Translations under genes and position numbers: made by a program
NCBI RefSeq assembly: GCF_910592395.1
Contig: NC_088308.1
Span: forward strand, 15,141,501 to 15,205,500
Direction: 5' to 3'
Source of the DNA: Lineus longissimus
Taxonomy: Eukaryota; Nemertea; Pilidiophora; Heteronemertea; Lineidae
Length of the DNA: 64,000 nucleotides
The notes under the pieces: generated by a model
Told to the model about the DNA's origin: nothing
What the model saw: only the letters and a program-made list of their open reading frames with translations
Database searches by the model: none
Shown: in pieces, positions 22,148-33,949 of the stretch
Layout: the number at the start of each line of letters is the position of its first letter
Numbering within the stretch: the first letter of the stretch is position 1

Positions 22148-23731
22148 TCCGTCGTATCCTAGTTCAAAAACAGTGGCACGTTTTTTAACCGCTAGGCCTA
22201 TGAACTTAAAACTTTGTACACATGACCCCCTAGGTCAGATGACCCGTGACACTAAATTTCTGTCCGATCTGATTCTCTACTTGGCCACCAGGGGGCCAAA
22301 TGTGGATATCTAAAAAGTGTGATATCTCGCTTATTAGTGACTTGTTTTCGATAAAACTTTTGTGGTAGGTACTCATAGCAAGGATACATCATATATCTTA
22401 CGGGTTTTTAATTTGATCTACTTTTCAAGGTCGCAGAGGTCAAATGGCGTGAATTGGCCGTTTGAGTGTAACTATGGCACGTTTCTCAACCACCAAAGCT
22501 ATGAGCTTGAAACTTGGTACATATAACCCCCTATATCAGATAACCTCTGGTGCTGAATTTCAGCCTGATCTGATTCTTGACTTTGCCACCAGGGGGCCAA
22601 AACAGAAAAAGTAAGAAGTGCAATAGCCTGCTTATTAGCGAATTGTTTTTGATGAAATTTTTATGGCAGGGACCCCTAGCAAGGTTACCTCAGATGTTGC
22701 ACGATTTTTTGGATTTGACCTACTTTTTAAGGTCGCAGAGGTCAAATGGCGTAAATTTGCCGTTTGAGTGTAACTATGGCACGTTTCTCAACCGCAACAG
22801 TTATGAACTTGAAACTTTAAACAAATGACCCCCTAGGTCAGTTGACCTTTTACACTGAATTTTGGTTCGGTCTGATTATTGACTTGGCCACCAGGGGGCC
22901 CAAACTCAAAACTCAAAAAGTGTGATTTCTCGCTTATTACTGATTTGTTTTTGATAAAAGTTTCATGGTAGGTACTCCCAGCAAGGATACATCACATATC
23001 TTACGGGTTTTTGATTTGACCCACCTTTCAAGTTCACAGAGGTCAAAGTTGAAAACTTTACCGTTCTTGGTACGTTTTGTCGTTGTTCAATGTAAAGAGT
23101 TTTAATTTTGTGTAATGATGCATCTAAGAAGCCACTATTTGTATGCCAAGTTTCAGCCAGATCGGAATTCAAATATGGCCGAAATTGCATGTTTTGTGGG
23201 TTTTTCCTCGTATTGTGGCAATCCAAAGGTCGTGAGTTCAAACCCCGGTCAAGGACAGCCAAAAATATTTTTATTTTTCATCTTTTCCTTTTTTCTTTTC
23301 TGAGTTCTATCTTACATTTTCTTCATTTTTTTATTTATTTGGTGCCATAGATTTAATTAGGCGGCCATCTTGGAAATCGTTTTTTGCCGATTGCTGTAGT
23401 GTAACGAGTGATGAAATTGTTATGGTCAGGTGGATGTGTCTACATCACATATCACCCTGGTTTGTTATTTGACCTACCTGTCAGGGTCACTGAGGTCAAA
23501 GTTAAAAATATATTCACCATTGTCATGGAGTGGCACGTTTCTTCACTATCATTTTCACCTAGACTCTACAAGCTTGGAACCACAGGTCTCGGATTCACCA
23601 CTTGGCCAGGGCCGGCTCTGAACTGGTCACAGATGCATGTATAAATTATGAGAGGCCTACATACTGTAGCACTTTCAGTAACTGTCTACTAAAAATACTT
23701 ACGGTGAGCACAATGGCCCCTGGCCGTTTCA
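22025..23731 (+). mobile_element. HINE-like repeat, family A copy 6, longest TCG tract
   Basis: Nearly identical along its length to 3885-5548; the main length difference is the (TCG)n tract at about 22083-22146, one of the longest in the window. Same subterminal inverted repeat (GCTCACCGTA / TACGGTGAGC) and 3' hairpin. The Arg- or Val-rich ORFs reading through the tract are artefacts. Few differences imply recent copying or gene conversion. Confidence 0.8.
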
Positions 23732-23810
23732 TTTAGCACTTGCAATTCCATAGAATGTGTTTGATTGTCATGCCAAATGCACATTTTTGCTTTAGATTTT
23801 TATGGTTTTT

Positions 23811-23861
23811 AGCTCACCTCTTAGCAGAGGTGAGCTTATCCCATACCGTGGCATCCGTCGT

Positions 23862-23926
<65 letters not shown>

Positions 23927-24982
23927 GTCGTCGTCCGTCGTCGTCCGTCGTCCGTTAGCAGGGCACGTTTCGTAACTGTTAGAGCTATTGAGTTGAAACA
24001 TGGTACACATGTACCCTTATGTAATGACACCTTGGAGACCAAGTTTCGGTCCGATTCGTTTAATGGTTTGGCCACCAGGGGGCCAAACGTTAAAAGTGAA
24101 AATATGCAATATCTCCCTTAATAGTAGTCGGGAAATTTTTAAAAAAATATGGTAGGTACTTCTAGCAAAGGTGCATCATATATCCTCCGGGTTTTTGATT
24201 TGACCTCCTTTTCAAGGTCACAGAGGTCAAATGGTGTAAATTGGCTGTTAGGATGTAACGATGGCCGTTTCTAAACTGCAATGACTATTGATACCAAATT
24301 TGGTACACATTTACCCCTTAGTCAGGTGATCTTAGGGACCGAAGTTTGGTCCAATATGATTCACCACTTGACCACCAGGGGGCAAAATCCAAAAACCTTA
24401 AAAATGTGGTTATTCCTTAACTTCTTGCCCGATTGCCACCAATTTGATATCATGGGTACATCTAACCACCATACAGTATATGTCACACAGGTTTTTAATT
24501 TGACCTTCTTGTCAAGGTCACAGAGGTCAGATGGCGTAAATTTGCCGTCAGGCCGTAACTATGGCACGTTTCTTAACTGCAATGACTATTGATCACAAAT
24601 TAAGTACACATTAACCCCTTGGTCACGTGATCTCAGGTATTGAAGTTTGGTGCGATCTGATTTGCCGTTTGGCCTCCAGGGAGGGGGGCAAATCCTAAAT
24701 TCTTCAAAATGCCTTTATTCCTAGTAATGACTTGCCCGATTGGCACCAATTTTATATCATAGGTACATCTAATTCTAACAACCATTCAATGTGTCACCCG
24801 GGTCTTCTTTGATTTGACCTACTTTTCAAGGTCACAGAGGTCGAATGTACTGTAAATTGGCCATTTTGGGGAAATTGTAATTGCTTGGACCTACATCAAA
24901 CCTAACACTACATGACACAATACCATGCTCTTTATCCATCTTTCCTCCACATGAGGTGAGCACAATGGCCCTGGCCATTTCA
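23811..24982 (+). mobile_element. HINE-like repeat, family B copy 1
   Basis: Starts AGCTCACCTCTTAGCAGAGG, a perfect hairpin (AGCTCACCTC with GAGGTGAGCT, loop TTAGCA). A long (GTC)n tract follows at about 23860-23945, then ~300-bp units beginning at GGCACGTTTCGTAACTG. The end is GAGGTGAGCACAATGGCCC, then TGGCCATTTCA, with an AATGGCC / GGCCATT hairpin. It shares architecture and the 3' end with family A but has a distinct body. Confidence 0.75.
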
Positions 24983-25299
24983 TTTAAAAATCTCTGCCCT
25001 TACATTTGATAAAGACCCCCAACCCTTCATGTATGAGCTGAGTTGGCCATAAAGACCCAGACTGACTGCATTGCTGACCATGAAGGGTATTCTCAAAGGT
25101 GATCAGCTGTTTGAAAAAAACAATCGCCTGTAGCGAGCTAAAACTAATCTTCAAAATGGAGGATTTAGCAGGAATTTTCTAGTAATGAAAGCAAAAAAAC
25201 ACCTTTGTGGGCTCATATTTCACCCATACATTGTGAAAAAGAACGAAAATAAATTAAAGTAAATAATTTACTTTGCAGCCACTCTTATCCTTTTTTTTC

Positions 25300-25412
25300 T
25301 GGGGGTCTGAAAGGGGGGTGAAACACCGGCGTTGAATATCTTAAAAGAACGTCGGTGCAGGATAAAATTGGTCTTGGTGGTTTAGAAGATTGAGGTTCCT
25401 AGGGGGACCTTG
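25300..25412 (-). pseudogene. 3' end of the non-LTR retrotransposon split by the 25.4-kb element
   Basis: Minus-strand codons AFKVPLGTSIF then stop continue the RT C-terminus that breaks off at 26930 on the other side of the inserted DNA element. The downstream 3' region runs towards 25300. Its extent is approximate. Confidence 0.55.
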
Positions 25413-25417
25413 AAGGC

Positions 25418-26921
25418 CGCTGGGGTTTTAACATTTTATAAGTTTAAAAAAAACATACTGGGGAACTTTCTGTGGCTTAACAACCTTTAGACCTTACTAA
25501 AGAACATCATGGAAGAGAAAAAAAAAGTCGCTTAACTTTTTGGGAAAAAAGTGACTTTTTTTGAAATTTTCACTTTTCACAGTATGTAACGGCCTGGAAG
25601 GGGTTAATAATGATAAGAACGCTTTCTTCTACTGTCATGGAGTAGACATACCGTGAAAAGGAAGAAGAATACATGAATTTTGCTTCCAGTTTTATTCAAA
25701 AAATTGGTTTCCATGGCAACATAATCATATGGAGTTAGAACATGTTTACACATGCGCCGAATTATATTCTCTGACAGTTTGTGCCAACCTTTTTGTGTAT
25801 GAACTGCTCTTCCTGTCTTTCACCAGGTGCCGATCCCATGATTTGGCGAAATCGGCATGTACAGCTTCGAATGCCTGTTCAGAAAAACGACCTAAGGCAC
25901 AGTTGTGCTGAAGACAGAAATCTGTAAGATGGGCTTTAACAATGTGAAATTTCGGCGTGATACTGATAGAAAGGTTTATGTACGCATTGCAGAACTCAAG
26001 CACGTGCTCTTGCCACTTTTCTCCAAGCTTCATTCCAAAGCAAGATTCAACCATATTTCCCATTTGCTCAAATGCTATCAAGAAGGGTGTTGCTGGGTGA
26101 CCATCCGTTTTCCCAGAAGGAGTATTTTCAAGAATTATGTCTCGCAGAACATGAGTGTTTCGCAGCAGTTTGTGACATCCGTTGCCCTCAAATTGCCCAT
26201 GGTACTGTTCTTTTACAACATGCAACCTATTTGTCCACTGAATCACTTCAGGAAACACTGATTCTAGTTCCGAATACATTTTGTTGACCAGACCTAAGAG
26301 CAGATGTAATTCACTGAGTGGTAGAACATCTACTACACGGCCACCACTTGGGAAAATATCAAGAGGTACATTGCGACAGTTGTAGTAATTCTTCGACAAC
26401 GAAGGCCTTTGGCCTGACTCTACCCACTTTTGGTTCCACTCTCGGATACCTTCGAAGGTTCTCATCTCTGCCTTATCGTCTGAACTCCCTTTCACCGAAT
26501 GGAATAATGCCTAAATAACTTAAGTTTACTGTGACGGAGACTTTTTGACCATTTGTCCTATCTTTGTTGTCATTATCTTTAAGTAGAGACAGCCGAATTT
26601 GCCAAATCATGGTTTAGGTGCTTCACGTTGCTATGACAACCAAATATTTTGATTAAACAGCAAATGCATCATAGGATTATATCTTTTGATAAATGTGACC
26701 CATGCATGGAAGAAAAAAAGATTTTCAACGAGTATTAACCCGATATGGGCTGTTTAAAAACCGTCAAAAGTGAAAATTTCAAAAAAGTCACTGTTTTCCC
26801 AAAAGTTAAGCGAATTTTTTTTTCTCTTCCATGATATTCTTAAGTAAGGTCTAAAGGTTGTTAAGCCACAGAAAGTTCCCCAGTATGTTTTTTCAAACTT
26901 ATAAAACGTTAAACCCCAGTG
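25418..26921 (-). mobile_element. DNA element with ~160-bp inverted repeats, unassigned superfamily
   Basis: 1504 bp. The left arm (CGCTGGGGTTTTAACATTTT onward, to about 25579) is matched in reverse by about 26765-26921, whose minus strand begins CACTGGGGTTTAACG. Both arms contain AACATACTGGGGAACTTTCT and a strand-asymmetric A/T region. It splits a non-LTR retrotransposon ORF, which fixes the borders within a few bases. A target duplication could not be resolved; any is short. The only gene is the 249-codon ORF, so this is probably an internally deleted copy of a larger transposon. Confidence 0.7.
25746..26495 (-). CDS. Uncharacterised transposon-encoded protein (C-terminal part)
   Basis: Intact 249-codon ORF, the only undamaged large element ORF in the window. 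Notable segments: LSELHLLLGLVNKMYSELES near residue 61, VKEQYHGQFEGNGCHKLLRN near 94, ISITPKFHIVKAHLTDFC near 177, LGRFSEQAFEAVHADFAKSW near 200, VREYNSAHV at the end. The conserved-looking His, Glu and Asp residues (FHIVKAH, SEQAFEAVHADF) could belong to an RNase H-like transposase, but I cannot place all catalytic residues. A possible acceptor (TTATTTAG then GCATTATTCC) lies just upstream, suggesting a last exon. I recall similar unnamed ORFs from other invertebrates but assign no family. Confidence 0.6.
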   Translation of the reverse strand: MKGSSDDKAEMRTFEGIREWNQKWVESGQRPSLSKNYYNCRNVPLDIFPSGGRVVDVLPLSELHLLLGLVNKMYSELESVFPEVIQWTNRLHVVKEQYHGQFEGNGCHKLLRNTHVLRDIILENTPSGKTDGHPATPFLIAFEQMGNMVESCFGMKLGEKWQEHVLEFCNAYINLSISITPKFHIVKAHLTDFCLQHNCALGRFSEQAFEAVHADFAKSWDRHLVKDRKSSSYTKRLAQTVREYNSAHV

Positions 26922-26930
26922 TGCCCTAGG

Positions 26931-27640
26931 TTCTCTATGCTGCTGATGTTTCTGGGCAGTGGATTCCACTCTACGATTGTGCGAAGAATGAAGCTTGTAG
27001 TGGTTTCCATTGCACTGGAGGATGTTCAATCGTAGCACATTCTGTTGACTGTATCGCATTGATGTTCTTCTGGCTTGGGACGGTGTTGGGAGATCGATAG
27101 CTGCATGATCATGTGCTGTTTACTAGAATGATATGAGCCGGGCTGCTCTTCTCTGTTTTTCCAGCAAGGGCCAGTTTAGCTGTTCGAGTATGTCCGTGAC
27201 GCTCGATTCACAGCTGTTGTTTCCGAGGACAAACCTTGCTGCTCGTCTTTGCACAGCTTTTGCTGTATCCTTCTTAAGGTGAGGGTCCCAAACGCTTGCT
27301 GCATACTCGAGCTTAGGTTTGACTAGTGTTTTTTTGGCAGCATCTTTGACTTGCACGCTCCGTCGGTGTAGATTCCTTCTTAAGAATCCCTGGATCTTGT
27401 TTGCTTGGTTAATCATGTTAGTAATATGGAGGCGCCATGAAAGATCATTAGTGAATTTTATTCCTAGGTGAGGGTGGCATTCGACTGCGATTAATGTTTC
27501 GTTGTTGATGTTGTAGCTGGATGGGTTGTAACAGCGCTTCCTTGTCATGTGGATGGTGTGGCACTCTTTGTGTTGAAGCGCATCTACCAGGTGACAGACC
27601 ATGACACAAGGGTGTTGAGAGCAAAACGATGTCAAAGTCC
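26931..27640 (-). pseudogene. Non-LTR retrotransposon (Jockey/CR1 group) RT C-terminus
   Basis: Minus strand: KECHTIHMTRKR, HLGIKFTNDLSWRLHITNMI, LVKPKLEYAASVWDPHLKKD, AVQRRAARFVLGN, VTDILEQLNWPLLEKQRRAA, then in another frame LRTIVEWNPLPRNISSIEN. These are standard landmarks after the RT palm in this group. It is 5'-truncated near 27640, carries a TAG and frameshifts, and is cut near its end by the 25418-26921 element. A different lineage from the copy at 2610. Confidence 0.8.
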
Positions 27641-28482
27641 GACTCTAAAAGATGGATTACTCAACAAATGACTCTTGTCACATAGCAGAACTAATGTCAA
27701 TAAACAAGACAATGATAAACACCGTTCTGAAGTCATCGGGTAAGGTTGACAATGTAAATAAACAACACAATTGACGATCTACTCCGGAGACTTGAAATGC
27801 CAACAAACAATGCAATACACACATACACACTGTACATAGCACAATGCATCTAACAGGGGCCGATCATCACACTCTTATCATATTCTCAATAATATTAATG
27901 AATTTCCTTGGTCATTGGCACTTCTTCTTATTATATTCTCATAAAATTAATGAACTTCCTTGGTCAGTTGTTCCTACCTTTACCTTGATCAATAATCATT
28001 AGCGCCTTATCAGTGGTCTTTGTATTATAAAACTTGGCTATCAAAATTAAAATGTTTTCTCATCATGTTTTACAGGAATAATCTACAGCTGCATTTGAAC
28101 GTTTTTGGTGACGACGTCAAAGATCACCAAGACAGAGGAGCTGAGTTACTCTCGTACCCGTAGAACCAAAGGAACACCTTGCACCTCCCATCCAACTTCA
28201 GTGCTCACCCGCACGGCCATCAGACAAACCAGTCAATTCTAGTATTTAATTCATTTTCACTGTAATACTTACCTCAAAATTGATTGAATAAAGAAAACCG
28301 TATATGGCAGTTGGTTTACAAAAATATCAAGTGTATCTGTTAAGTTTTTACTCGCTATAAATGCGGCTAAGAAAATAATACCCCTTGGTCCTCGCCTTGC
28401 ACTTTGAAACTATTGGTTGTCCGTGATGTAAAGCCGATGGCAATTACTGCATGGCTCTCCCGGCTTAGGCTGGACTATGTTA
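27641..28482. other. Intergenic, unrecognised
   Basis: No coding region supported. A near-duplicated sentence (TTCTCA-TAA-ATTAATGAA, then CTTCCTTGGTCA) occurs at about 27885-27920 and 27935-27965, a short imperfect direct repeat. Confidence 0.4.
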
Positions 28483-28855
28483 ACTGGACTAGTTTGTAAC
28501 AACCAACCTGCACTTCAAAGGAATTGATGAAGAGGTCCAGACTGTTTCTGGTTGTGACCATGCATCTACTTGGCTGGTTTGTCTCAATCTGCACTTCAAA
28601 TGATTTGATGTTAAGATCCTTAACAGTTTGCCCCAAGGTTGTGACCACACATCGACTGGACTGGTTTTTCACAACCTGCACTTCGAAGGAATTGATACAA
28701 AGGTCTAGATTACATTTACCACATGATCTAGTTGTCCTAGTTTGTGACCATGCATCTATTGGACTGGTTTGTCTCAAGCTGAACTTTGACGAATTGATGT
28801 AAAGGTCCAGACTGCAGTTACTGGTTGTCTGCTGGGTTGTGACTCACGAAGGAAC
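28483..28855 (+). repeat. Minisatellite, four diverged units of about 90-105 bp
   Basis: Units begin near 28483 (GGACTAGTTTGTAACAACC), 28569 (TTGGCTGGTTTGTCTCAATC), 28657 (TGGACTGGTTTTTCACAACC) and 28760 (TGGACTGGTTTGTCTCAAGC). Each contains CTGCACTTCRAA, a GAATTGATG-like segment, AGGTCCAGA and GGTTGTGACCA. Open frames through it on both strands follow from the repeat. 28856-30077 shows nothing I can name. Confidence 0.7.
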
Positions 28856-30077
28856 CATCCAAAACTAGTAAGATTTAATCTCTGTGACAACCTTTAACTT
28901 TTATTCGCACTCATTATATGAATTGATGTGAACAATCAGATGGATCGAGCAAAGCTCCTCGTCTTTTATTTATTTGGCACGCGGCCATCTTCGAAACTAT
29001 TTTTAGCTCAGTTTTGTGATGGAAAACTGACCCAGTAAACAAAAGTGAGCATCTTTACATTTAACTGAGCGCCAGGCCCATGATATATACTCGTATGGCA
29101 AGCGGAGTGTACACATGAGGAAACCAGCCCTGTAAAATATTTAGGTGCCCTCCAACTTCAAGCACCCCGCTGATACTGCACACAGTGATGATCGGCATAT
29201 TTACCTTATCTACCTAATGACCAGCGTAACCAGTGATAACACTTGGGCCAGGTTCATCATCATGTGATCATGTGAGCACAAACATGTGCAACAGATTAAG
29301 GGACTACTTTTAGTACCCAGTGGCCAGTTGAAGCATTGTCTTATTTTCTCTCTAATTTTTAACTGTTGAAACTATAATTTGATGAACTTGATTCAACTGT
29401 CAGTAGAATAATACATAGTGTAGCATATGTTGCAGATACTGGGATGCATGAGACATTGGTTGTTTAAAATATGAACGGCCAGGGTTTCTCAAATGTCTCT
29501 TGGTTGTGTTTTTGTTATTAGTCTCCCCAGGACAGCCTGAATAATTCTAATAGTATAACTCTGATGATTAGGTGCAATCAGTAGGCCCTACCATTTTGAC
29601 CGCCATTTTGATTTGATTCCAAGAAACAACCAATGTCGTGTGCACTGCAGTAAATTTTCTGACAAAGAAAACAATAGTACAGATGAAAACAAGCCAATAT
29701 TTTCATTAAAGTATGTTTTTATTACACAAAACATTTTTATCATGCATTCATATAACTACACGGTATACAATTTAATAATTGAACAGACAAAAGTGTGAAA
29801 TCATGTTATGATTATGATGTTTTCACCACTAGATAAATTTCAAACTTTCAACTTTCCATTGAATTGCAATGTTGGACCATATATTACTACCAAAACACAG
29901 GAAATTGTAATCCAAGATTGGACAGATGAATGGGTATCTTTACTGCGCTCGACTGGAGTAAGGGTGGGTGTGATGATATTAGCTAGTTCTGGAAAATCAA
30001 AAAGGCTTAACCCTAGGCCTATTACAGTTCCTTATCAATTTTACTTGTGATTGATAAACTAGTATTAGTAAACTAGT

Positions 30078-30288
30078 ATTCTAACAACCATTCAATGTGT
30101 CACCCGGGTCTTCTTTGATTTGACCTACTTTTCAAGGTCACAGAGGTCGAATGTACTGTAAGTTGGCCATTTTGGGGAAATTGTAATTGCTTGGACCTAC
30201 ATCAAACCTAACACTACATGACACAATACCATGCTCTTTATCTATCTTTCCTCCACATGAGGTGAGCACAATGGCCCTGGCCATTTCA
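30078..30288 (+). mobile_element. HINE-like repeat, family B, 3' fragment
   Basis: Starts at ATTCTAACAACCATTCAATG and is nearly identical to 24772-24982 through the terminal GGTGAGCACAATGGCCCTGG and ATTTCA. The 5' hairpin, GTC tract and units are absent, so this is a 5'-truncated or recombined copy. Confidence 0.75.
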
Positions 30289-30326
30289 TCTACCATCACC
30301 ATATATCTTCCAATGCTTTGTCTCAG

Positions 30327-32184
30327 TTAGCCAGTAGTACTTGAATGACAACACTTGAATAAGGCGGCCCGGATCAACATACCATCCCAAACTTCTAATC
30401 TAGTTTGATTGGTCTCACGACTATTCTTACCATTTGATTTGTGATCTGAAGCAGGCTGTGTTTGTTTCAATAGGCCTAATGATTGCTTGAAATAATCCAT
30501 TTCGTCTGCAGTCAAATCTTTTGACAGAACTTCTCCGATACACCCAATCATTTTTTTCTTGTCACCACCAAAATGTTTCTTTCGAATTTCATCAAATAGA
30601 TTTTTTAAGCGTTTTTTGGTTTTCCATTTTTGTCGCATAGTTATCTGTTTACCTGTGACACCTCGTTTACGCCTACATTTTTTTGCTGAAGGCACACAAG
30701 TCGGAGTTACATTAACCATTGAGGTTTCAGATTTCAATTCTTTTTTCAATGGGGTACACAGGTGTTTTAAGTATTTTAAGTCAATTGCTACACATTTTTG
30801 TAAGGTTTGAACCAGTTTTTCTTTTGCTAGTTGCAGTGATTTTTGTTTGTTTGGAATTTTCATGATATCCATCAGCATTACAAATGATTCTAATGCAATG
30901 TATTCCCGTATTCTGCTCTCCTTATAGAACAGAAAACATGACCTGGAGTCCACTCCTTTCAGGCGCAAGGTAGCATCGATTTTACTGTAACCATCTCTTC
31001 TCACGTGCCTACTTAAATCAGCCAACTGAAATGCTTCTTTACATGAAATAAAGATGTTGCCATCTATTATTCGGTACAGTATGCTTGTGTTATCAATGAG
31101 GAGTTTTGCAGATATAACATCATTCTCCATTTCTGCAACTGAGCACTTCTTGTTCATTAGTTTTACAGAAGAAGGCTTTTTCCCACCAGTTTTTCTTTTC
31201 CCATTGCTTGAGTACATCAGCTTTTTTCGAATTTTTTTCTTTGCTTTCACACCACTAGAACTTTGCCTATTGGACTTGGGTGAAAAAAGCGGAAGACAAT
31301 TTGCATTGACAGGTGTGCTTGTCACAATCGTTGGTGTGCAGTTTGTTGATTGCAGTGTAGTTGAAGTGACTGACTCAATCACATCGGAGTCCTCAGTCGT
31401 AACAACAGTGGACCCGACCTCGGTGAGGTCAGGATTCATGTCTATTCGATGGGTTGTTCTTGCATTGACGGTGTCAAGATTAGACATTTGAAATAGAAGG
31501 AAATGCAAACCATAATGACTACTATCAGTCCTGTGGACTGTTGAATCAATTTGGTTTTGCTGATGGACTGCTGCAGTGAATGATGTATAGGAGCTGTTAC
31601 CATCCTTCAAGTCATCCAACACATGAAATAGATTTTCATGACTTGCAATGCAATGAAAGTGGCCTGGCCTGTGCATTACTGCACCGGTCAGCTCATACTC
31701 CACATCAAAGAAATGGTCAACCTCTTTAATCAAAACGGGTGGTTTTTGTTCATTCCTATTATCGACTATACCAAGTTCAACAACTAATAATGGTGGCAAA
31801 GACACTTGTTCATTTTGTACGACATATATCACACAACACCCCTGTTTGTCGACAGTATGTCTTAATTTGTAGAGGCAATGAGTCTGATAGGATACCATTG
31901 GCTTTAGCGTTCACAGTAAATGTCAGTAATATATTGGAATTGAGTGTAAAAGACATGTTTTTTTCCTCAACTTCACAAACATGGCAATAGGTATCACAAC
32001 TGAATTTCACACAGAAAGCATCAGGACATGCATCAGTTTCCAAGGCACGAAAGAGAGCAGCTGATTCAGCATTACCTCTTCCTTTTGGTGCAAAAGCAGC
32101 CGGGAGGTGGGTAACAGACCAATTCCAAATTGATTCACGCATGGCGCAGCAGACGGCCTCTCCTTGCCTCCTTTTATCACACAT
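30327..32184 (-). pseudogene. USP-like deubiquitinase domain fused to a basic, KilA/BRO-N-like tail, one frameshift
   Basis: Two minus-strand frames. The first (32184-31810) carries GEAVCCAMRESIWNWSVTH, GRGNAESAALFRAL, and two Cys pairs (CHVC, CDIC) as in the zinc fingers of ubiquitin-specific proteases. The second (from the overlap to 30327) has VSLPPLLVVELG, FFDVEYELTGAVMHRPGHFH with the expected active-site His, and a Ser/Thr-rich linker. Then come lysine-rich blocks and a ~110-residue module (ILYRIIDGNIFISCKEAF ... YIALESFVMLMDI) that loosely resembles KilA-N/BRO-N DNA-binding folds. The frames meet near 31820-31840; one base would rejoin them. The catalytic Cys box was not found upstream. 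A decayed host gene, or cargo of an unknown element; the second module is a guess. Confidence 0.55.
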
Positions 32185-32990
32185 TTACAACAATAATTTA
32201 AAGCAAAGTTCCCTTTTCTGTATCATCAGCAAACAGTTTTCTACATTCTAAATAAAAACAATAATAAAATGTGTCTAGGAACACATCGAGAGCACAGCTG
32301 GCTCCGTAACTGGGATTACAGCGTAATTCATTTACAAAATGCGGTATGTACATTATATATCTATATATATTCAGTAATGGGTAAGTTTCATGACAGCTAT
32401 GGACTATGAACGAATCAAGTTAATTTTTCCTCACTTTTCCTAGCAAATGCCAAGGCACACGTTACATATAACCTGAAGTGCATATTTTATAAGATTTTCC
32501 CAATAATGGCAGTAAAAAAGACATAAACTTAGTTTGGCATTTACATTTTAGACCAATCCATCATAGTTTAGGCCCTCTAAAGATCGGGTGCATAGGAAAG
32601 ATATACAATCAAATGTTGACATTGACCATGCTGCTGAATCTGCTGGGTAAGATAAGGACTTACGCCTACTCAAAATAAGTAATAACTCGGCAAAATAAAT
32701 GAAATCTGAAATAAGAACATTTGCATCGTCGGTCATGACATAAATAGTGAGAACAAATTGCCAAGTGAGTGTGAGTATAGTACATGAACTGTTGCATGAG
32801 GCTGCCCTGACAGTCACTCAGCAAACAGACAGTATATACAAAGCCTGTTCTTGGACTCAAAAAACACTACATAACACAAAGACAGGCATTACAAATACCT
32901 ATTTTCAAAATAGATGTGACTGCATGCATGCACCATAAGGCATATTACTATATATACTGGTACGTGTCAAAAAAAATGTTGATAACAGTA

Positions 32991-33451
32991 CACTGACGGA
33001 AAAAGTAAATTGACACCGAGGTTGATATCTCATACTACTGGACCAACTTTCGGAGGTTTTTTTGCATATTAATGGAAATTTTGTTGGTCACCTTTCCAAA
33101 ATGTTTAGTATCGGAATATTTCATGATTATGTAATCATGAATTAAATCCATTGAGAACTATAACTGAAATATCTGAGATTATCAAAAGTGAGAATTGATA
33201 TTTTGACATTTTTGATGACATTTCAATGTGAATAGATAGAGCTACCCAACAAACTTACTAACATTAAAGGTTAACACTCCTGGCACTTCAGGTGGCTAAA
33301 ATATATGTTTTGTATTCTTGATATTTTGCAAATATGCAATATTTCTGCCAAATAAATCAAAAATTTCATAACGTCATGTTTTCAGGGTAGCAGTCTAATA
33401 TGATATATAAAAACATATTTATCGGTGTCCATTTACTTTTTTCCGTGCGTG
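32991..33451. mobile_element. Tc1/mariner-type MITE
   Basis: 461 bp flanked by TA on both sides (32989-32990, 33452-33453). The ends are ~29-bp inverted repeats: CACTGACGGAAAAAGTAAAT on the left and, reversed, CACGCACGGAAAAAAGTAAA on the right. Interior A/T-rich with no ORF. TA target and terminus form fit the Tc1/mariner superfamily. It lies in otherwise unrecognised DNA (32185-33949). Confidence 0.75.
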
Positions 33452-33949
33452 TACATGCTGATATGATATGTGTGACGATGCACCTGAAACTCATTAGGAA
33501 AGGTTGACTCACGCGTGATAGTTGATGGCATTATTTTGGCTAGAGGAAATTATTTGACAACTGCATGACAATACATGAATAGAATATGCCATGAAACTGC
33601 CGCAGGATAAAGTGGCCATGCAGTTGTGTATATGGTAAACCTAAAGTTACACTTTTACGGGGTGCAAATCATGATAGCCCTAAATCATTGTTTTTACTGA
33701 CCATAAGATATTCTGGAAAATAACATAGTCATGAAAAGACTGTCGAGTTTCACTATAACCACACTTTACAAAAAAAATATTCATCAGTAGAATTACCAGA
33801 GACACACATTCCGTAAAAAAACTTAATCCTACCTATAAGCAGCACAGTCCTGTCATACCAGATTATTATCTCCACCTTAACTGTAGAAGATCCCATGGAA
33901 ATATACGTTACAAATGAATAACACTTAACAAGTAATCCTAAGAGTGTCC

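Noticed and set aside
22003-22313. Arg-rich and Val-rich open frames through the TCG tract (also 23740-24075, 38237-38599, 3883-4131)
   Set aside because: They are translations of a trinucleotide repeat inside non-coding elements and change with tract length.
29571-30050. Possible exons (CRVHCSKFSDKENN at 29638, with a GTATGT donor; 80-codon frame at 29808)
   Set aside because: Isolated, no domain recognised and no acceptor/donor partner with matching phase.
31054-31491. 145-codon plus-strand frame
   Set aside because: Antisense shadow of the USP-like reading frame; Phe-rich because the other strand is Lys-rich.
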